From Cristatella mucedo (lineage: Eukaryota > Bryozoa > Phylactolaemata > Cristatellidae), in the NCBI GenBank assembly GCA_009760855.2, contig WPIO01000198.1, positions 353,692 to 417,691 on the forward strand: a DNA stretch of 64,000 nucleotides, in the 5' to 3' direction. Shown here piece by piece: positions 23,690 to 35,655 of this stretch. The notes under the pieces are model-generated. The model searched no databases. It was given only the letters and a program-made list of their open reading frames with translations, and was not told where the DNA came from. Numbering within the stretch: the first letter of the stretch is position 1; each line of letters begins with the position of its first letter. The position numbers and the translations under genes are program-made.

Positions 23690-23820
23690 AGACCATCAAG
23701 CATGATTTTACTTACCATTCAATGGCATTTCATTTTACAGCAAATGTAAAGCGTCTAGAGAGAGATTAAGTTCTCTGAGGGTGCTTTATCAAGTGAACTA
23801 TTATTATTATTATTATTATC
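23690..23820 (+). mobile_element. LINE family 1, 3' terminus
   Basis: CAAGCATGATTTTACTTACC, ATTCAATGGCATTTC, then AGAGATTAAGTTCTCTGAGG and an ATT tail: the last part of the family-1 3' UTR. Confidence 0.9.
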
Positions 23821-24868
23821 AAGGAAAAACCTCGCCGATTCAGAAGCGAGCGGCGGCATGACAGCGAAACGAAAGCCTAGCTTCAGCATTCGCGGACCAA
23901 CTGCTGCCTCGGCTATCGCTTATTTCAGCTAAAGCTAAAGGTGATGCGAGGGGCTCGACGATTCGCAACGCTCGTTCCGGTGAGCCCGCATTAAGGGCGT
24001 GTCGAATAATTGGACGGGGGAGCGGAAGCTTTGTTTTACCGTGGTCTGGGGCAGCGCGTCCGATTGCGTGAGGGCGAGGCCGGGTGCCGTCAGCGTAACA
24101 TCCGGGCGGTCGCAGCCGGTCGCAAGCGGCCGGAAAGTTCGCAACTGGAGTGCTCGGGGGGGGGGTTGGGCAAAGCGAGCGGCGGAGGGGAGGCGTTCGA
24201 GGCGGACGTGGCCGGACGCTCTGTGATGGACTTTCTCTCCGTCTACTGTCTCGAACGCAGAGACAGTTGATCTAGCGACACTCGACGAGACGACTCAACG
24301 TGTCTCCGTGGCCCTCGCTAAAACGCAGCTCACGCTTTCGAAAAACTCACTTCCGCATTTTCCTGCCCGAGCCGCGAGCAGCGGCCGCCGCCGCCGCCGC
24401 CGCCGCTCGAAGGCAAAGTGCCGTCGCCGCTGCCGCTTCAGATCAGAGCTGCCCGTAGCTCCGCTGACGACCTGTCCAAAAGCAGCTCCGACGCTGCCGC
24501 CGACGACGGAGGGCCGAGTGACGACAGCGGCGCTCGATGTCAGCCTCAGCCAACCCAGCTACACAAGGTACCGTCTGGTGGCTCGCCGCCGCCGCCGCCG
24601 CGCTCGCGATACAGCGTCGCCATTTGGTCGTCGCATCACGCCGATTGCGTGCCTCCAAGTGGCCGACGGGCGCTAGTCGCCGGGCCGCGCTGTTCACAGT
24701 CGCACAGTTTTGCACCTTTCACAGTCGCACATATATACATATATATACACGATACTGCGACGCGGCTGGTGCATGGCGGCCAGCTCCTGGTGAGCGTTAG
24801 AAGCAGCCCGACACTGCGGCGGCTTTATGTTGACAGACGTAGGGTAAGCTGTCTTTTTTTTAATTTTA
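23821..24868. other. Host DNA with CpG-rich segment; one weak exon candidate
   Basis: A stretch at 24,439-24,569 is flanked by CTGCCGCTTCAG and CACAAG|GTACC, which would fit splice sites. The encoded peptide is low-complexity in either plausible frame and I recognise nothing, so it is not called as a gene. Confidence 0.3.
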
Positions 24869-25022
24869 GCACGCTCAGATCTCACCCTAAATCTAATCCT
24901 AGATCTCATCCTAGATTCGTGTCTCTCAGATCTCATCCTAGATCTCATCCGGTGATCGGTGTCTCTCAGATCTCATCCGGTGATCGGTGTCTCTCAGATC
25001 TCATCCGGTGATCGGCGTCTCT
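24869..25022 (+). repeat. 28-bp minisatellite (CTCAGATCTCATCC GGTGATCGGTGT)
   Basis: About three near-identical 28-nt units at 24,935-25,022, preceded by older ATCTCATCCTAG 11-13-nt units from 24,872. Confidence 0.88.
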
Positions 25023-25054
25023 TTCCATCGCTGTCTGTCACTCTGGCTATGTCT

Positions 25055-26605
<1,551 letters not shown>

Positions 26606-26617
26606 TACTCAGCCTCA

Positions 26618-26757
26618 TTTGTGTGCTCAGCTTACAGCTCACTTACTGCTATGGACACAGAACCCATAGCAGCCTGCTAAACGTGGTCGCCAAAGTAAAC
26701 GTAGACACCAGCACACATATATATGGCATATATACATATATAAGTACACACACACAA

Positions 26758-26812
<55 letters not shown>

Positions 26813-26905
26813 CTGGTGTCTACGTTTACTTTGGCGACCACGTTTAGCAGGCTGTTGTGGGTTCTGTGTCCATAGCAGTAAGTGAGCTGGCTAAGCACAC
26901 AATTG
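26618..26905. repeat. Large inverted repeat with microsatellite loop
   Basis: The left arm, about 26,618-26,716, and right arm, about 26,807-26,905, are near-perfect reverse complements over roughly 95 nt. For example, AACGTGGTCGCCAAAGTAAA on the left appears reversed as TTTACTTTGGCGACCACGTT on the right. The 90-nt spacer is TA/CA/TG microsatellite, itself inverted. Both strands therefore encode a similar short peptide, which explains the twin ORFs. It could be a foldback element or a local palindromic duplication. Confidence 0.93.
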
Positions 26906-27298
26906 AGTATATATATATATACTTGGATTTGGACGATCATAAGTGCTAGCATTAGTGCGTGTTCGCGAAGCACCAGTGCGAAAGACGGAAGTGCTCATAA
27001 CGTGCCCAATCACATGCCTTCCTCCTCCGGCCTTCCATTAGCAATGCATCGCAGTCCGGCCGCTGCATTAGTGGGCAAGCGAACGTCTGCACGGGAAGTA
27101 GAATGGTCGAACTGCCACGGCAGCACTGACCGCCGACAACCATTGCTCTTAGCAGACACGACTAGGCACCGCCCACCACCCCCGTGGGCCCCCGTTCTAA
27201 CTAAAAGCCCCGTTTTTCCTCGTGCATTTCTCAGATAGTGCACACTACTTACGGATGAATCGCAACAGCCACACCTGCTCACACACCTCACACGCGTC
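26906..27298. other. Host DNA, nothing recognised
   Basis: No ORF with domain, repeat family or RNA gene seen. Confidence 0.35.
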
Positions 27299-27450
27299 TA
27301 CGTTATAATTCATTTGTATAGCGCCCAAAGAGAACTCAATCTCTATTCAGGTGATTCACATGTGCCACAGAACTCGGGCCCACGACCTCAGCCAGACTTT
27401 GGTCTGGGCGAGCATCTTAACCGCTGAACCAAGCCAACTCGGCGCCAGCT
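27299..27450 (-). mobile_element. tRNA-derived SINE, family 2 (reverse)
   Basis: On the minus strand: a tRNA-like head TTGGCTTGGTTCAGCGGTTA, a B-box-like segment GGGCCCGAGTTCT, then ATAGAGATTGAGTTCTCTTT and GGGCGCTATACAAATGA. The tail strongly resembles the LINE family 1 3' end, as expected of a SINE moved by that LINE's machinery. Confidence 0.75.
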
Positions 27451-28240
27451 GTATACATTAACGTGAATAAATGGAGGCGATTTGAGGTACATTTTCTACG
27501 TAGAGTTTTTCCCCAAAACCCAAACACTAGAGCCAAAACCCTAAAAATTAAACCCGAAACCCAAAACCTCAAGCTCAAAACATTACAAAATCTAACCACT
27601 AAACCATATCTAGTGCAGGCTAGCATCTGAGGTGGAATAATGTTCAAGCTCGGTTTTAACCACAGCAACGACCCGTCTGCCGTTTCTTGAAATGTTTTCA
27701 AAGCCTGGCATGCGCCACGCTGATAATGCGCTCATCGAAACAAATTTTATTTTTTTTGGGTACGTCGAGTTATAATTGTAGGGGCTCGCGCGTGCGATAG
27801 CGACAAAGAACGAAGTCCCCCCTCCCCCAGAAGCGAGTTGCGGAACTGACGACGACGACGGCTGTATTGCACGCATTCAAACGCGAGCCGATCGATCGGT
27901 CGCGATCGATCGGCTCTCCGATCGATCAGTCGAGATGGATCGAGCCGATCGATCGGCTCTCCGATCGATCGATCGGAGGGGCTGGGGGCTGGGAGCGAGA
28001 GGCCCAGCAACGGTCGCGAGCGGAATTTCTCCAAAGACAAACGACCATCACTCCAGAATGGAGCAAGGAGTCGTCGTTCAGGCAACAAATAGAGAGAAGA
28101 AATGCGAAGAACCGTTAGAGATAGATTGCCTACAGTGAGAGCGACGGCGGGCTTCGAGCGTGGCGAGCCGGCCACAGGAAGCTACGTGGCGGCCGATTGC
28201 TTGCTGGGCAGAGCGGAAGCGAGCGGACGGCGGTGAGAAG
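27451..28240. other. Host DNA with AACCC-like and GATCGATC palindromic stretches
   Basis: Positions 27,510-27,605 hold degenerate C-A-rich words (AACCCAAA, AACCCTAAA). Positions 27,885-27,978 hold repeated CCGATCGATCGG palindromes, with the 14-nt word GATCGATCGGCTCT appearing twice. No gene is supported. Confidence 0.45.
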
Positions 28241-28241
28241 C

Positions 28242-28330
28242 AGAAATGATAATGATAGCAATTTCAATAGTATTTGTAAATAGCGCCCTCAGAGAACTTT
28301 ATCTCCTTTAAGACGCTTTACAAATGCTGT
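28242..28330 (-). mobile_element. LINE/SINE shared 3' tail fragment (reverse)
   Basis: TAGCGCCCTCAGAGAACTTT and ATCTCCTTTAAGACG match the reversed family-1 3' end. Confidence 0.7.
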
Positions 28331-28392
28331 AGAGGAAGCAAGACCATTGTACGGGTAGTGGGTACGTGCACAGTGTCACTCGCATTAAAAAT

Positions 28393-28480
28393 GCTTTCTT
28401 TGCAGCACATGTAAAGTGCCTGGAAAGAGATCAAGCTCTCCGAGGGCGCTATGCAAGCATATTTTATTATTATAGGGTTA
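28393..28480 (+). mobile_element. LINE family 1, 3' terminus
   Basis: GCAGCACATGTAAAGTGCCT, AGAGATCAAGCTCTCCGAGG and an ATT tail. Confidence 0.8.
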
Positions 28481-28565
28481 GAGGTAAAATGCAGTGCAAG
28501 CATGCATAAGCACACAAAGGACACACGACGAGGACCAGGCCAATGCTGAAAGAAACAGGTGCGAT

Positions 28566-29075
28566 TAATGATAATAATGTACTTGATAAAGCGCCATCAA
28601 AGAACTCAATCTCTCTCTCTCTAGGCGCTTCACATTTGCTGCAAAGGGAAGCGCGATTGGATGGTGAGTGGTATCATGCTTGATAAACATGAATAACATG
28701 GTTAGGGGTGACATGCACAGGGTCAGCATGCAAGTGTGGTTAGTGGCAGCATGCACAGTGTCAGCACGCATAAGCACGTGAAGGACGAATCACAGGGACC
28801 CAATAAATAAATGCTGTCTTAAATAGGTGCGTTTTTAATTTCTTTTTAAATGCGGTCAAGTCACGGGATATCGTTACGGAAGTCCGGAGTGAGTTCCAGG
28901 CTTTGGGAGCATACGAACTAAATGCACGGTCTACAGAGGATTTTAGGTTCGTACGAGGTATTGGTAGACAGTTAGATCCCGAAAAGCGAGTGGTACGATG
29001 CTTGCCCACAGAATGAAGGGACCTAAAAGCGAGCAACTAAACCTCAAAGTCAATCCGTTGCTTGACTGCTAGCCA
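28566..29075 (-). mobile_element. LINE family 1, 3' part (reverse)
   Basis: Starts with a diverged AAT tail and AAAGCGCCATCAAAGAACTC. It continues through the 3' UTR and into the ORF end, where the minus strand encodes APKAWNSL and LDPLHSV-like segments (28,760-29,036). It is intermediate in decay between the 2.7-kb and Polinton-inserted copies. Confidence 0.92.
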
Positions 29076-29404
29076 ACGCAGGCCGGCGAGAAGTGGTGAT
29101 GGCTTAAAGCTTCTTTTTTAAATGTCGGAAAGAGGAGCAAGCGTGGAAGACAGAAGCTCCGTGAATCGGGCATTTCGGGACGACCTGGTGCAAAGTGAAT
29201 CTGGCCGGAAGCAGAGAGCCGAGAGCGAACGCCAGACCGCACCCTGCGTTCGGAGCAACGTTATGTCACGTGACCAAAATCGTAGCGAGGGATAGTGCTC
29301 GACCTGGCCGCCGCCGCCACACCAGCAGCAGCAGCAGCCACTGCTGCTGCCACTAGTAGCTGCTGTAGCTGCCACCATCTTTCGTGTCTTCCGTACTGCT
29401 GCAG
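29076..29404. other. DNA upstream of the gene B TSP1 exon
   Basis: Probably intron. It ends with a CAGCAG/CTGCTG-rich stretch and the acceptor CCGTACTGCTGCAG. Another upstream exon may lie here, but I cannot identify one. Confidence 0.45.
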
Positions 29405-29575
29405 TGTGCGAATGGAACAACGTGACCGCTTGCTTTGCTGGTCTGTGCGGTCAGAGAGGCGTGCAGACGCGCTTCTATTCGCTACTCAACAATGCCAAGG
29501 AGCCGTGCCCGCAGAAGCCTGCTGCCGGATTCAGCACTATGTTTAACTTCACCTGCTTGATGGACGCCTGTCCAG
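29405..29575 (+). CDS. Gene B: diverged TSP1-like module exon (phase 1/1)
   Basis: This exon is 171 nt, the same length and phases as the gene A exon at 5,555. The acceptor is TACTGCTGCAG and the donor CCAG|GTGAG. Six cysteines keep the order of gene A (C-E-W, TAC, GLCGQR, EPC, FTC, DAC) and the GQR motif is shared. The second Trp of WxxW is lost and CSxTCG has become CFAGLCG, so the C-mannosylation and O-fucosylation motifs are absent. N-glycosylation sequons NVT and NFT are present. The exon end splits a codon after G and joins TG at 29,979. I read it as an extracellular TSP1-derived module of a surface protein paralogous to gene A. Confidence 0.8.
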
Positions 29576-29978
29576 GTGAGCAACTGCACTCGCTCAGCTG
29601 CCGTGCTGCCGAAAGTCGCGCGATAATCATCACGTGACTCAGCCTTCGCAGCCAGTGTCTGGTTGGCTGAGCGCCGCTCTATCGCCTCGTTTTTTCTTCT
29701 TCTTAGCGCTCGATGAAGCGCCACGCGCGAGCGCCACTGCGCCCTCCCGCGGCTCGCGAGGGCGAGGCTCGCTCGACGTTAGCGCTCACTCGCCGGCTTC
29801 GAGCAGCGCCCGCCGCTTGCCGAGGGTCTTTCGGCTCGCGGGCCTGTCTGCCCGACTTTGCTCGGCAACGAGCGCGAGGCCGCGTCAGCGCCAGCAGCCG
29901 TCCGCTCAATGAGGGGCGACGCTGACGTCACCGCACCGGTGACGCGTTCTTCCGCGTCCTCCGTTTTGCCGACCGCAG
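29576..29978 (+). other. Intron of gene B (403 nt)
   Basis: GTGAGC donor, and an acceptor GTTTTGCCGACCGCAG at 29,963-29,978. The phase-1 junction matches gene A. The intron is GC-rich and open in frame for part of its length, which is why a longer unspliced ORF starts at 29,858. Confidence 0.7.
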
Positions 29979-30943
29979 TGCAGCCGACGTCGTCCGTAGC
30001 CGCCATCATTTGGAGCCTCATCTTACTCACCATACTCGGCGCCGCCGTTTTCGCGGCTGCGACGCACCTTCTTCCGAAATCGAAGCACGCCGCCATCACC
30101 GGCATCGCTGGCGGCGGCGTCGAGGGCGCGGCGGAGGCGGAGCGAGACGCCGCCGCCGCCGCCACAGCCGCCGTCGCCGACGAGGACGACTGGCGCTCGC
30201 ACGGTCGGCGCGCGCCCAGCGCGTCCACCAACCGCTTGACGGCATTCGGCGGCCACTTGCGCGCCGCCATGTCGGTCGGCGTCGAAGCCATGGTGAGCTT
30301 CGTAAACGGCTTCTACGCCATCAGACGAGCGCGCTCGCTACATTCTCAGCCGACGGGCTTTGTCAGCGGCGGTGGCGGTGACGAGGGCCGAACGGCGACG
30401 CCCGACGGCACCGCGGACTCGGCCGCCGCCGCCGCTGCCGCCGCCGCCGCGCCCGTCAATGCGGCGGCCGCGTCCGGCGCATCTCAGACGCGAGCTCAGA
30501 CGTCGGGGTCCGGAAGCGGCGCCGCTGCCGCCGCCGGCGCTGGCGGCGGCTCGCAGGCGCCGGCGACTTCCTCGTCCGCCAAGCCGGCGGCGGCTGCGGC
30601 GGCGGCTTCGGCCGCCGCCACCGGGGGCGGACAATCGACGGCTGCCAAGGTGCGCGGCGGCGCCGAGGCTTCGAAACCGGCGGCAGCGAGCAAGAGCGCG
30701 TCGAAGGCGGTGAAGCAGGACATCAGCTGGCACAAGGACTCGGTCGTCATCGCAATAGACGGCGTGCCGACGAGCCCACCTCGAAAGGGCAAGGCCGCGC
30801 CCGTCTACGATTCGTCCATACCGGCCGAGCTCATCGCCGGCTCGGCGGCGGCCAACGCGGCCGCCGAAAAGGAGAAGGCACGATCGCGGAGCAAGCAGAA
30901 GGCGTCAGTGCAGGCGCAGAGCGAGCAAAGCCTGGAAGACTAG
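29979..30943 (+). CDS. Gene B: terminal exon with transmembrane helix and conserved cytoplasmic tail
   Basis: After the split codon the exon encodes QPTSSVAA and a hydrophobic helix (IIWSLILLTILGAAVFAAAT), then a basic/Ala-rich juxtamembrane region. A block parallel to gene A follows: RRAPSASTNRL...LRAAMSVGVEAMVSF...RRARSLH. Next come long Ala/Gly/Ser runs and the tail box DISWHKDSVVIAIDGV, then APVYDSSIPAELIAGS. It ends at TAG 30,941-30,943. The order helix, RRxPS block, low complexity, tail box is the same as in gene A, while the low-complexity parts differ in length. The role is not known. The conserved tail suggests a shared intracellular binding partner. Confidence 0.82.
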
Positions 30944-33185
30944 GCGGCGGAGTGGAAGCGGAACGGGCGGAAGCGGAAGCGGGGTGGGGAGCGGCGAAGC
31001 GCGCTCCACTGCGCCGCTCCCTACGTCGGCCGAGAGTCTAAAAAAGCGTCAATGGCGGCGCGAGCGAACCGACTGCCGCCGCCGGCTGCCGCCGCCGGCC
31101 GCCGCCGCCGCCGCCGCGGCCACGGTAGCCAAGCGCGACTGGGTTGGTCGTTCGCGCGCGCACGCGATCGTCCGACGTCCCGTCGGCTGGCCGCCGGCGC
31201 CGGCGCCGAGACGCCTCAGCGTCGCCATGGACGCGTCGGAGGCGACGGCGATGACGACGGGCCGAACCTTACCGAATCTTACCGAATCTTACCGCCGCAG
31301 CTTCGATGACGACCGCTGCGACGAGAGATCGGAGAGATCGGAGGATGCCGTCCCGCAGAGGAGGCGGCGGCGGCGTTGGGTGCAACGCCGCCGCCGCCCC
31401 CGCCGCCCGGTGTTGCGCATCTGCCAGATCATGCCTTCTCGGACAGCTCGTCTTCGGCCTCCGTCGCCGCGACTTTCCAATTGCGGCTCTTGCGTTTCGA
31501 ATCTCGGTTAATTTGTACGACCACTTTTTGCTAGCTTCCACAAAGCGCGGGCTCGTCGTCCGTGATGTGGTAGTAAAATCTTTGCTTTCATTTGCTCACT
31601 CTGCCGCTGCGCTGCTGCTGCGAGAGCGCTTACCTAGAGCCATGAGAGCGGCCGAAGCAGAGGCGCATCGGCGCATCGGCGCATCGGCGCTCAGGTGCGA
31701 GCTGACGGCTCGCGTGCATGCTCAGCAGCGCAGTTCCGGTTAGCTGGTGCTACTGTCAAAGGCATTCACCGTCGTCATTAGCAGGAAACTGTAGTGCTCT
31801 GGCCACTACATCCAGTGAAAGCGTTGAACTTTTAGCAGAAAGCTTGGAGATGTTTGAAAAGTCACAGGTTCTGTACCGCCGTCTTAAGCCGTGGCTCGAT
31901 GCGGAGAGCAGCATCGCTTTGGCTTTTGGCAGACTGCTCTTGAGAATCCGATTTAGAATGAGTGGTGTAAATTGCTGCAGATAAATGCCTACCCATTACC
32001 GATATCCAGGCACGATTTCAGTTGCCCGCCATGGCTTACGGCTGTTTTAGTTCCGTTACCTGCTGAGTTGCTACTCAGCAGGCGGGGCCCACACGTTACG
32101 GCCTCAGGATACACACTGGCACAGGTGTCCACTTTAACCACCTCAATACGGCTGAAACACCATTAGCCCGAAGTCATGCCAAAAGAAGGCAGGTCTCTGC
32201 AAGCAAAGTTTCTGAAATCAAATTTTTTTCAGCTGTGCAAGCGTTTGATGGATGTGCGCGAGTTCCCCTTGAATTTCCGGCATTTAAGAGGAGTCATGTT
32301 TTGCAAAATCTATAGTCATTCTGTTGATCGTAACCCATGGCGGATCGCCCTGGAGTGCATGACTTGAATGAGCAGTGTCAAAGAAATAGCGCTAACTAAA
32401 ACGTCGTGTGGCTTACATCTCTACTGTACCTGGGGTCCAGCTATGTATTTCAGTTTAGCACTCGTTTTGTGGAGAAGCAGCAGCGGCTGTTACAGTTTAC
32501 AGATCGAGCGTTACGACCGTAGTTACGTAGTTGTTTGGCTACACATGATCTACAGCTCTATAACATGAGCTTAGTATGACACCAAGTTCGTCACGCAGAT
32601 AACGTTCTTGCGGTGCGGTCGACACTAACAGATTGCGATAACCAAAACGTCGGCGTCAGCGGCTCGTAACCAGTTTGTATCTAGGGCAGAAAAGATCAGA
32701 GATTCCGTTCCCAAGTCAATGGGTCCATCTGCTTCAGTACAAGGCCCCCTTGCAATCCTCTCCATCTATTCCTTGCAGCACCTAATGTTCACATGCAAGC
32801 CAGCCACTAGTGGTCTCATCTAAAAATATATCTCCGAGTCCAAGAAGGCTGACTAAGATCTGATAGCTGACCCTCTAGGATCTGATAGCCCTCTAGATCT
32901 ATATCTATGCGCACCGTTCTCCCCTTGCGATGCATAGATTTGCTACTGCCATCTATATCCAGTATGATAAATGCAGTAGCTTACGACTAGCTTACGAATT
33001 TAACTAATTTCATGCCGGAGCTCGTAACTAAAATAATCGTACGTCAAATCAATTCTACCCATTGAAATGAATTGAAATGCCAATAATTCGTTCCGAACCA
33101 CCAAAAAAACACTGCGATTTTTGGTTACGTTTTTAAATTAAAAGATTACCTATAATTTCAGTCGAAATAGTCAGCCTATTTCGAT
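30944..33185. other. Host DNA downstream of gene B, no further gene seen
   Basis: GC-rich to about 31,500 (3' UTR or CpG-rich), with a TTACCGAATC direct repeat at 31,268-31,292 and a GCGCATCG repeat at 31,664-31,690. After 31,750 the sequence is ordinary. No domain is visible. Confidence 0.4.
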
Positions 33186-33600
33186 TGAATAGCTGAGGTC
33201 CCTCATGTGCTTGCGTGTGTGTCTCCGTTTGTAACTCGGCGTAGCCACTAGGACTAGGTGGGTATTGCACGAGCGAATTCTCTATAGTAATGCACTCCTG
33301 GTCTGAGCGGCTTTCGATACGCATGCGGTTGCCAACTGACTTCACTTCACGCTACAACGAGAAAGTATGTAGCATAAAATTTTCAAGGAACAGTTGAGAT
33401 ACTGAATAGCATGGCAGTAGCAGCTTAGACAGCTGGAAAGTGTGCTACAGTCGGAAGCAGAAGAGAGGACGACGCTGCAAAAGATATGCGAAAGTGATAT
33501 CCATAGTCTACGAATGGCAGAAAAAAAGCTCTGTAACTGACGGCCTTTTAGCGGAGCAATGGAACAGCTAATTTATTGTCAATAGAGGACTAAAGGCACG
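33186..33600 (-). mobile_element. LINE family 2, 3' end fragment (reverse)
   Basis: On the minus strand it matches the 3' region of the 39.87-41.08 kb copy: GTGAAGTCAGTTGGCAACCG, CGAAAGCCGCTCAG and the GTTACAAACGGAGACACAC end. It is diverged and non-coding. Confidence 0.75.
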
Positions 33601-35655
33601 AGAAGGCTCAAACTGGTGCAGCAGTTTAGCTAGGTATAAAGGAGCCAAGCTATGGTAGGCCTCGTAGGTGACAGAAGGGCCTTAGCATTGTATCCGTTGT
33701 ATAGTGTATATGAAGTGAATTGTTTGTGCGGTGCGCAGGGTTAGCTAACTTGCCTCCATTGTCTTCGGCTCCCACTCACACGGATCGCTTCGTCAACGGC
33801 CTGCTCTTATGCATTCCTTATGATCATAGCTCGGCGAGTAGTATTATGCTCGCAATGAAATTTCGAAATATTTGTATCTATAAATATTTATTTATTTATA
33901 TCTATAAATATTTGTAATATTCTAAATATTTGTAATATTTGTATTTTGATCCATTACGTAGCTTGAGCCGTATCTAGTTATTTTAAGTCATTGTCATGTA
34001 TATTTTTAGGCTCTGAGAGCCGGCCTGCTTACTTGCGAGCCATGCAAATGTCAGAGATATGCCAAAAGTCAACAAATAAAGTTCAAACTGGTCGTATACA
34101 TTTTTGCATGTGCTTGGACATTTTATGGACATTTCCCTAAGTCGATGGTGCTATTCTATAAACTATTCTATAAACTATTCTTTACACGCTTTGCTTCGAC
34201 ATCCTGCCTTGCTACTGTCATGACCTATCTTACACAATCTGCTTGTTTCCCTTGTAAGTTCCATAAGTCTGATGACTGCACCGATCAACGTAAAATTTGA
34301 AATATTAATTGAGCTCAGCTCAATAATTGCCTCGCACTACTAATACTTAGTATAACTCCGTAATTATTGGCTATACACTACTCAAAAAGTCCTATAAGTT
34401 AATTTTGTGCTTTTATGCTTAGTTATTCATGCCAAATAAACGGTGTAGCCTCTTTTTTAGGCAAGCTTGTGCTTGAGCCAAGTGAGATACATCTGATGAG
34501 TGGTTGGACTTTTTTGTAATCAAGAGTTTGTAATCGTATGGTGCAATACTTAAAAGAGGAGGCTGTTCAGAGTCAACCGATCATTTATTTCAGTTTACCC
34601 ACCGTCCTATTGAGAATATCCCTCGTCTACGACGAAGAAGAGATACACAGTTTGGCTTTAAACATCTTACGTTACCCGCTCCCTCATTCCAGTCCCGATC
34701 TGTCGTAATGCGTGTGCGCATGCGCACCCGTGTATGCATGTTTTGATAGCGATTGGGCTTGCAACTGCAGTGCCATGCGTCTGCTCCACTGGCCGGCAGA
34801 AACGGCTCGGCTACCGCGTGGCGTCAGAGCGGGCGAGGAAAACACCCAGAGCTGCAGAGCTGCACCGTTCGCTGTTCGACGCCTGTAATCTGCAAATTAC
34901 ATTTGCACTCGATCAAGATTTACATTCTAAATTATGCTCGCAATCAGCCTCTTTGCTGGTGATCTAATCTGGCTGCACAAGAATGGCCAGGAAAAAACCT
35001 CCAGTGTGAACTGCCTGTGGCAGTGAATCTATTCATGTTAAGGCAGTAAATCTATTCATGTGAATTCAAAAATATATTTTAACAGCCACCGATAGACGCG
35101 CGGAGAAAACTTGAGAGCAAAAACAAGCACGTGTTCTTTGCGGCCTCCTTCTTCGTCTTCATTTGGGTACATTTATAATGAGGACATATATTCATATATA
35201 GTTTGTGAAGATTACTTCGGGCATCCAGTGAGCGTCAGACTCAGATGCCTCGCGCGTCCTCAGCACAAGCTAGAAGAAGTAAGTCACTTCGACGAATTTC
35301 TTGTGGTCGTGCCTCAACTGAATTCGATCAGTTGTTGGAAAAAATGAAAGCAATTTTTTATTTTCAAATGTAGTTGTTAGCTGAGGTCATGAGCTATTGG
35401 AAGTGCATTGGCTTGTAGGAATCCTCAGCTGTCTTGGAAATGTTCGAAGGAGAAATCTAATAATAACGCGTTAATTCTCATGTACTCTGGCTGCAAGGCC
35501 CTAATGATAGGTTATATAATCATTATGATGTATGTAATAAATACTAAATACATCAAATAATGTCCGTAATTATGAGAGAAAAATCTTACCTAACTATGCA
35601 TTTTACAGAAAAGCACCAGTCCTCCTGGAACTGGTGGATACGGTGTTGGCACTGT
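33601..35655. other. Host DNA, no gene seen
   Basis: AT-rich stretch at 33,855-33,950 with repeated AAATATTTGTA words. A short tandem ATTCTATAAACT lies at 34,152-34,177, and an AGTAAATCTATTCATGT direct repeat at 35,024-35,062. No ORF with a domain. Confidence 0.4.

Noticed and set aside
24439-24569. An exon with plausible splice sites
   Set aside because: The peptide is low-complexity in both candidate frames and has no counterpart near gene B or gene A; left as an unsupported candidate.
27510-27605. Interstitial telomere repeat
   Set aside because: The words AACCC and CCAAAAC are irregular, with no constant period.
30023-30792. Alternative-frame and antisense ORFs within gene B
   Set aside because: Same reason: shadows of the Ala/Gly-rich coding strand.
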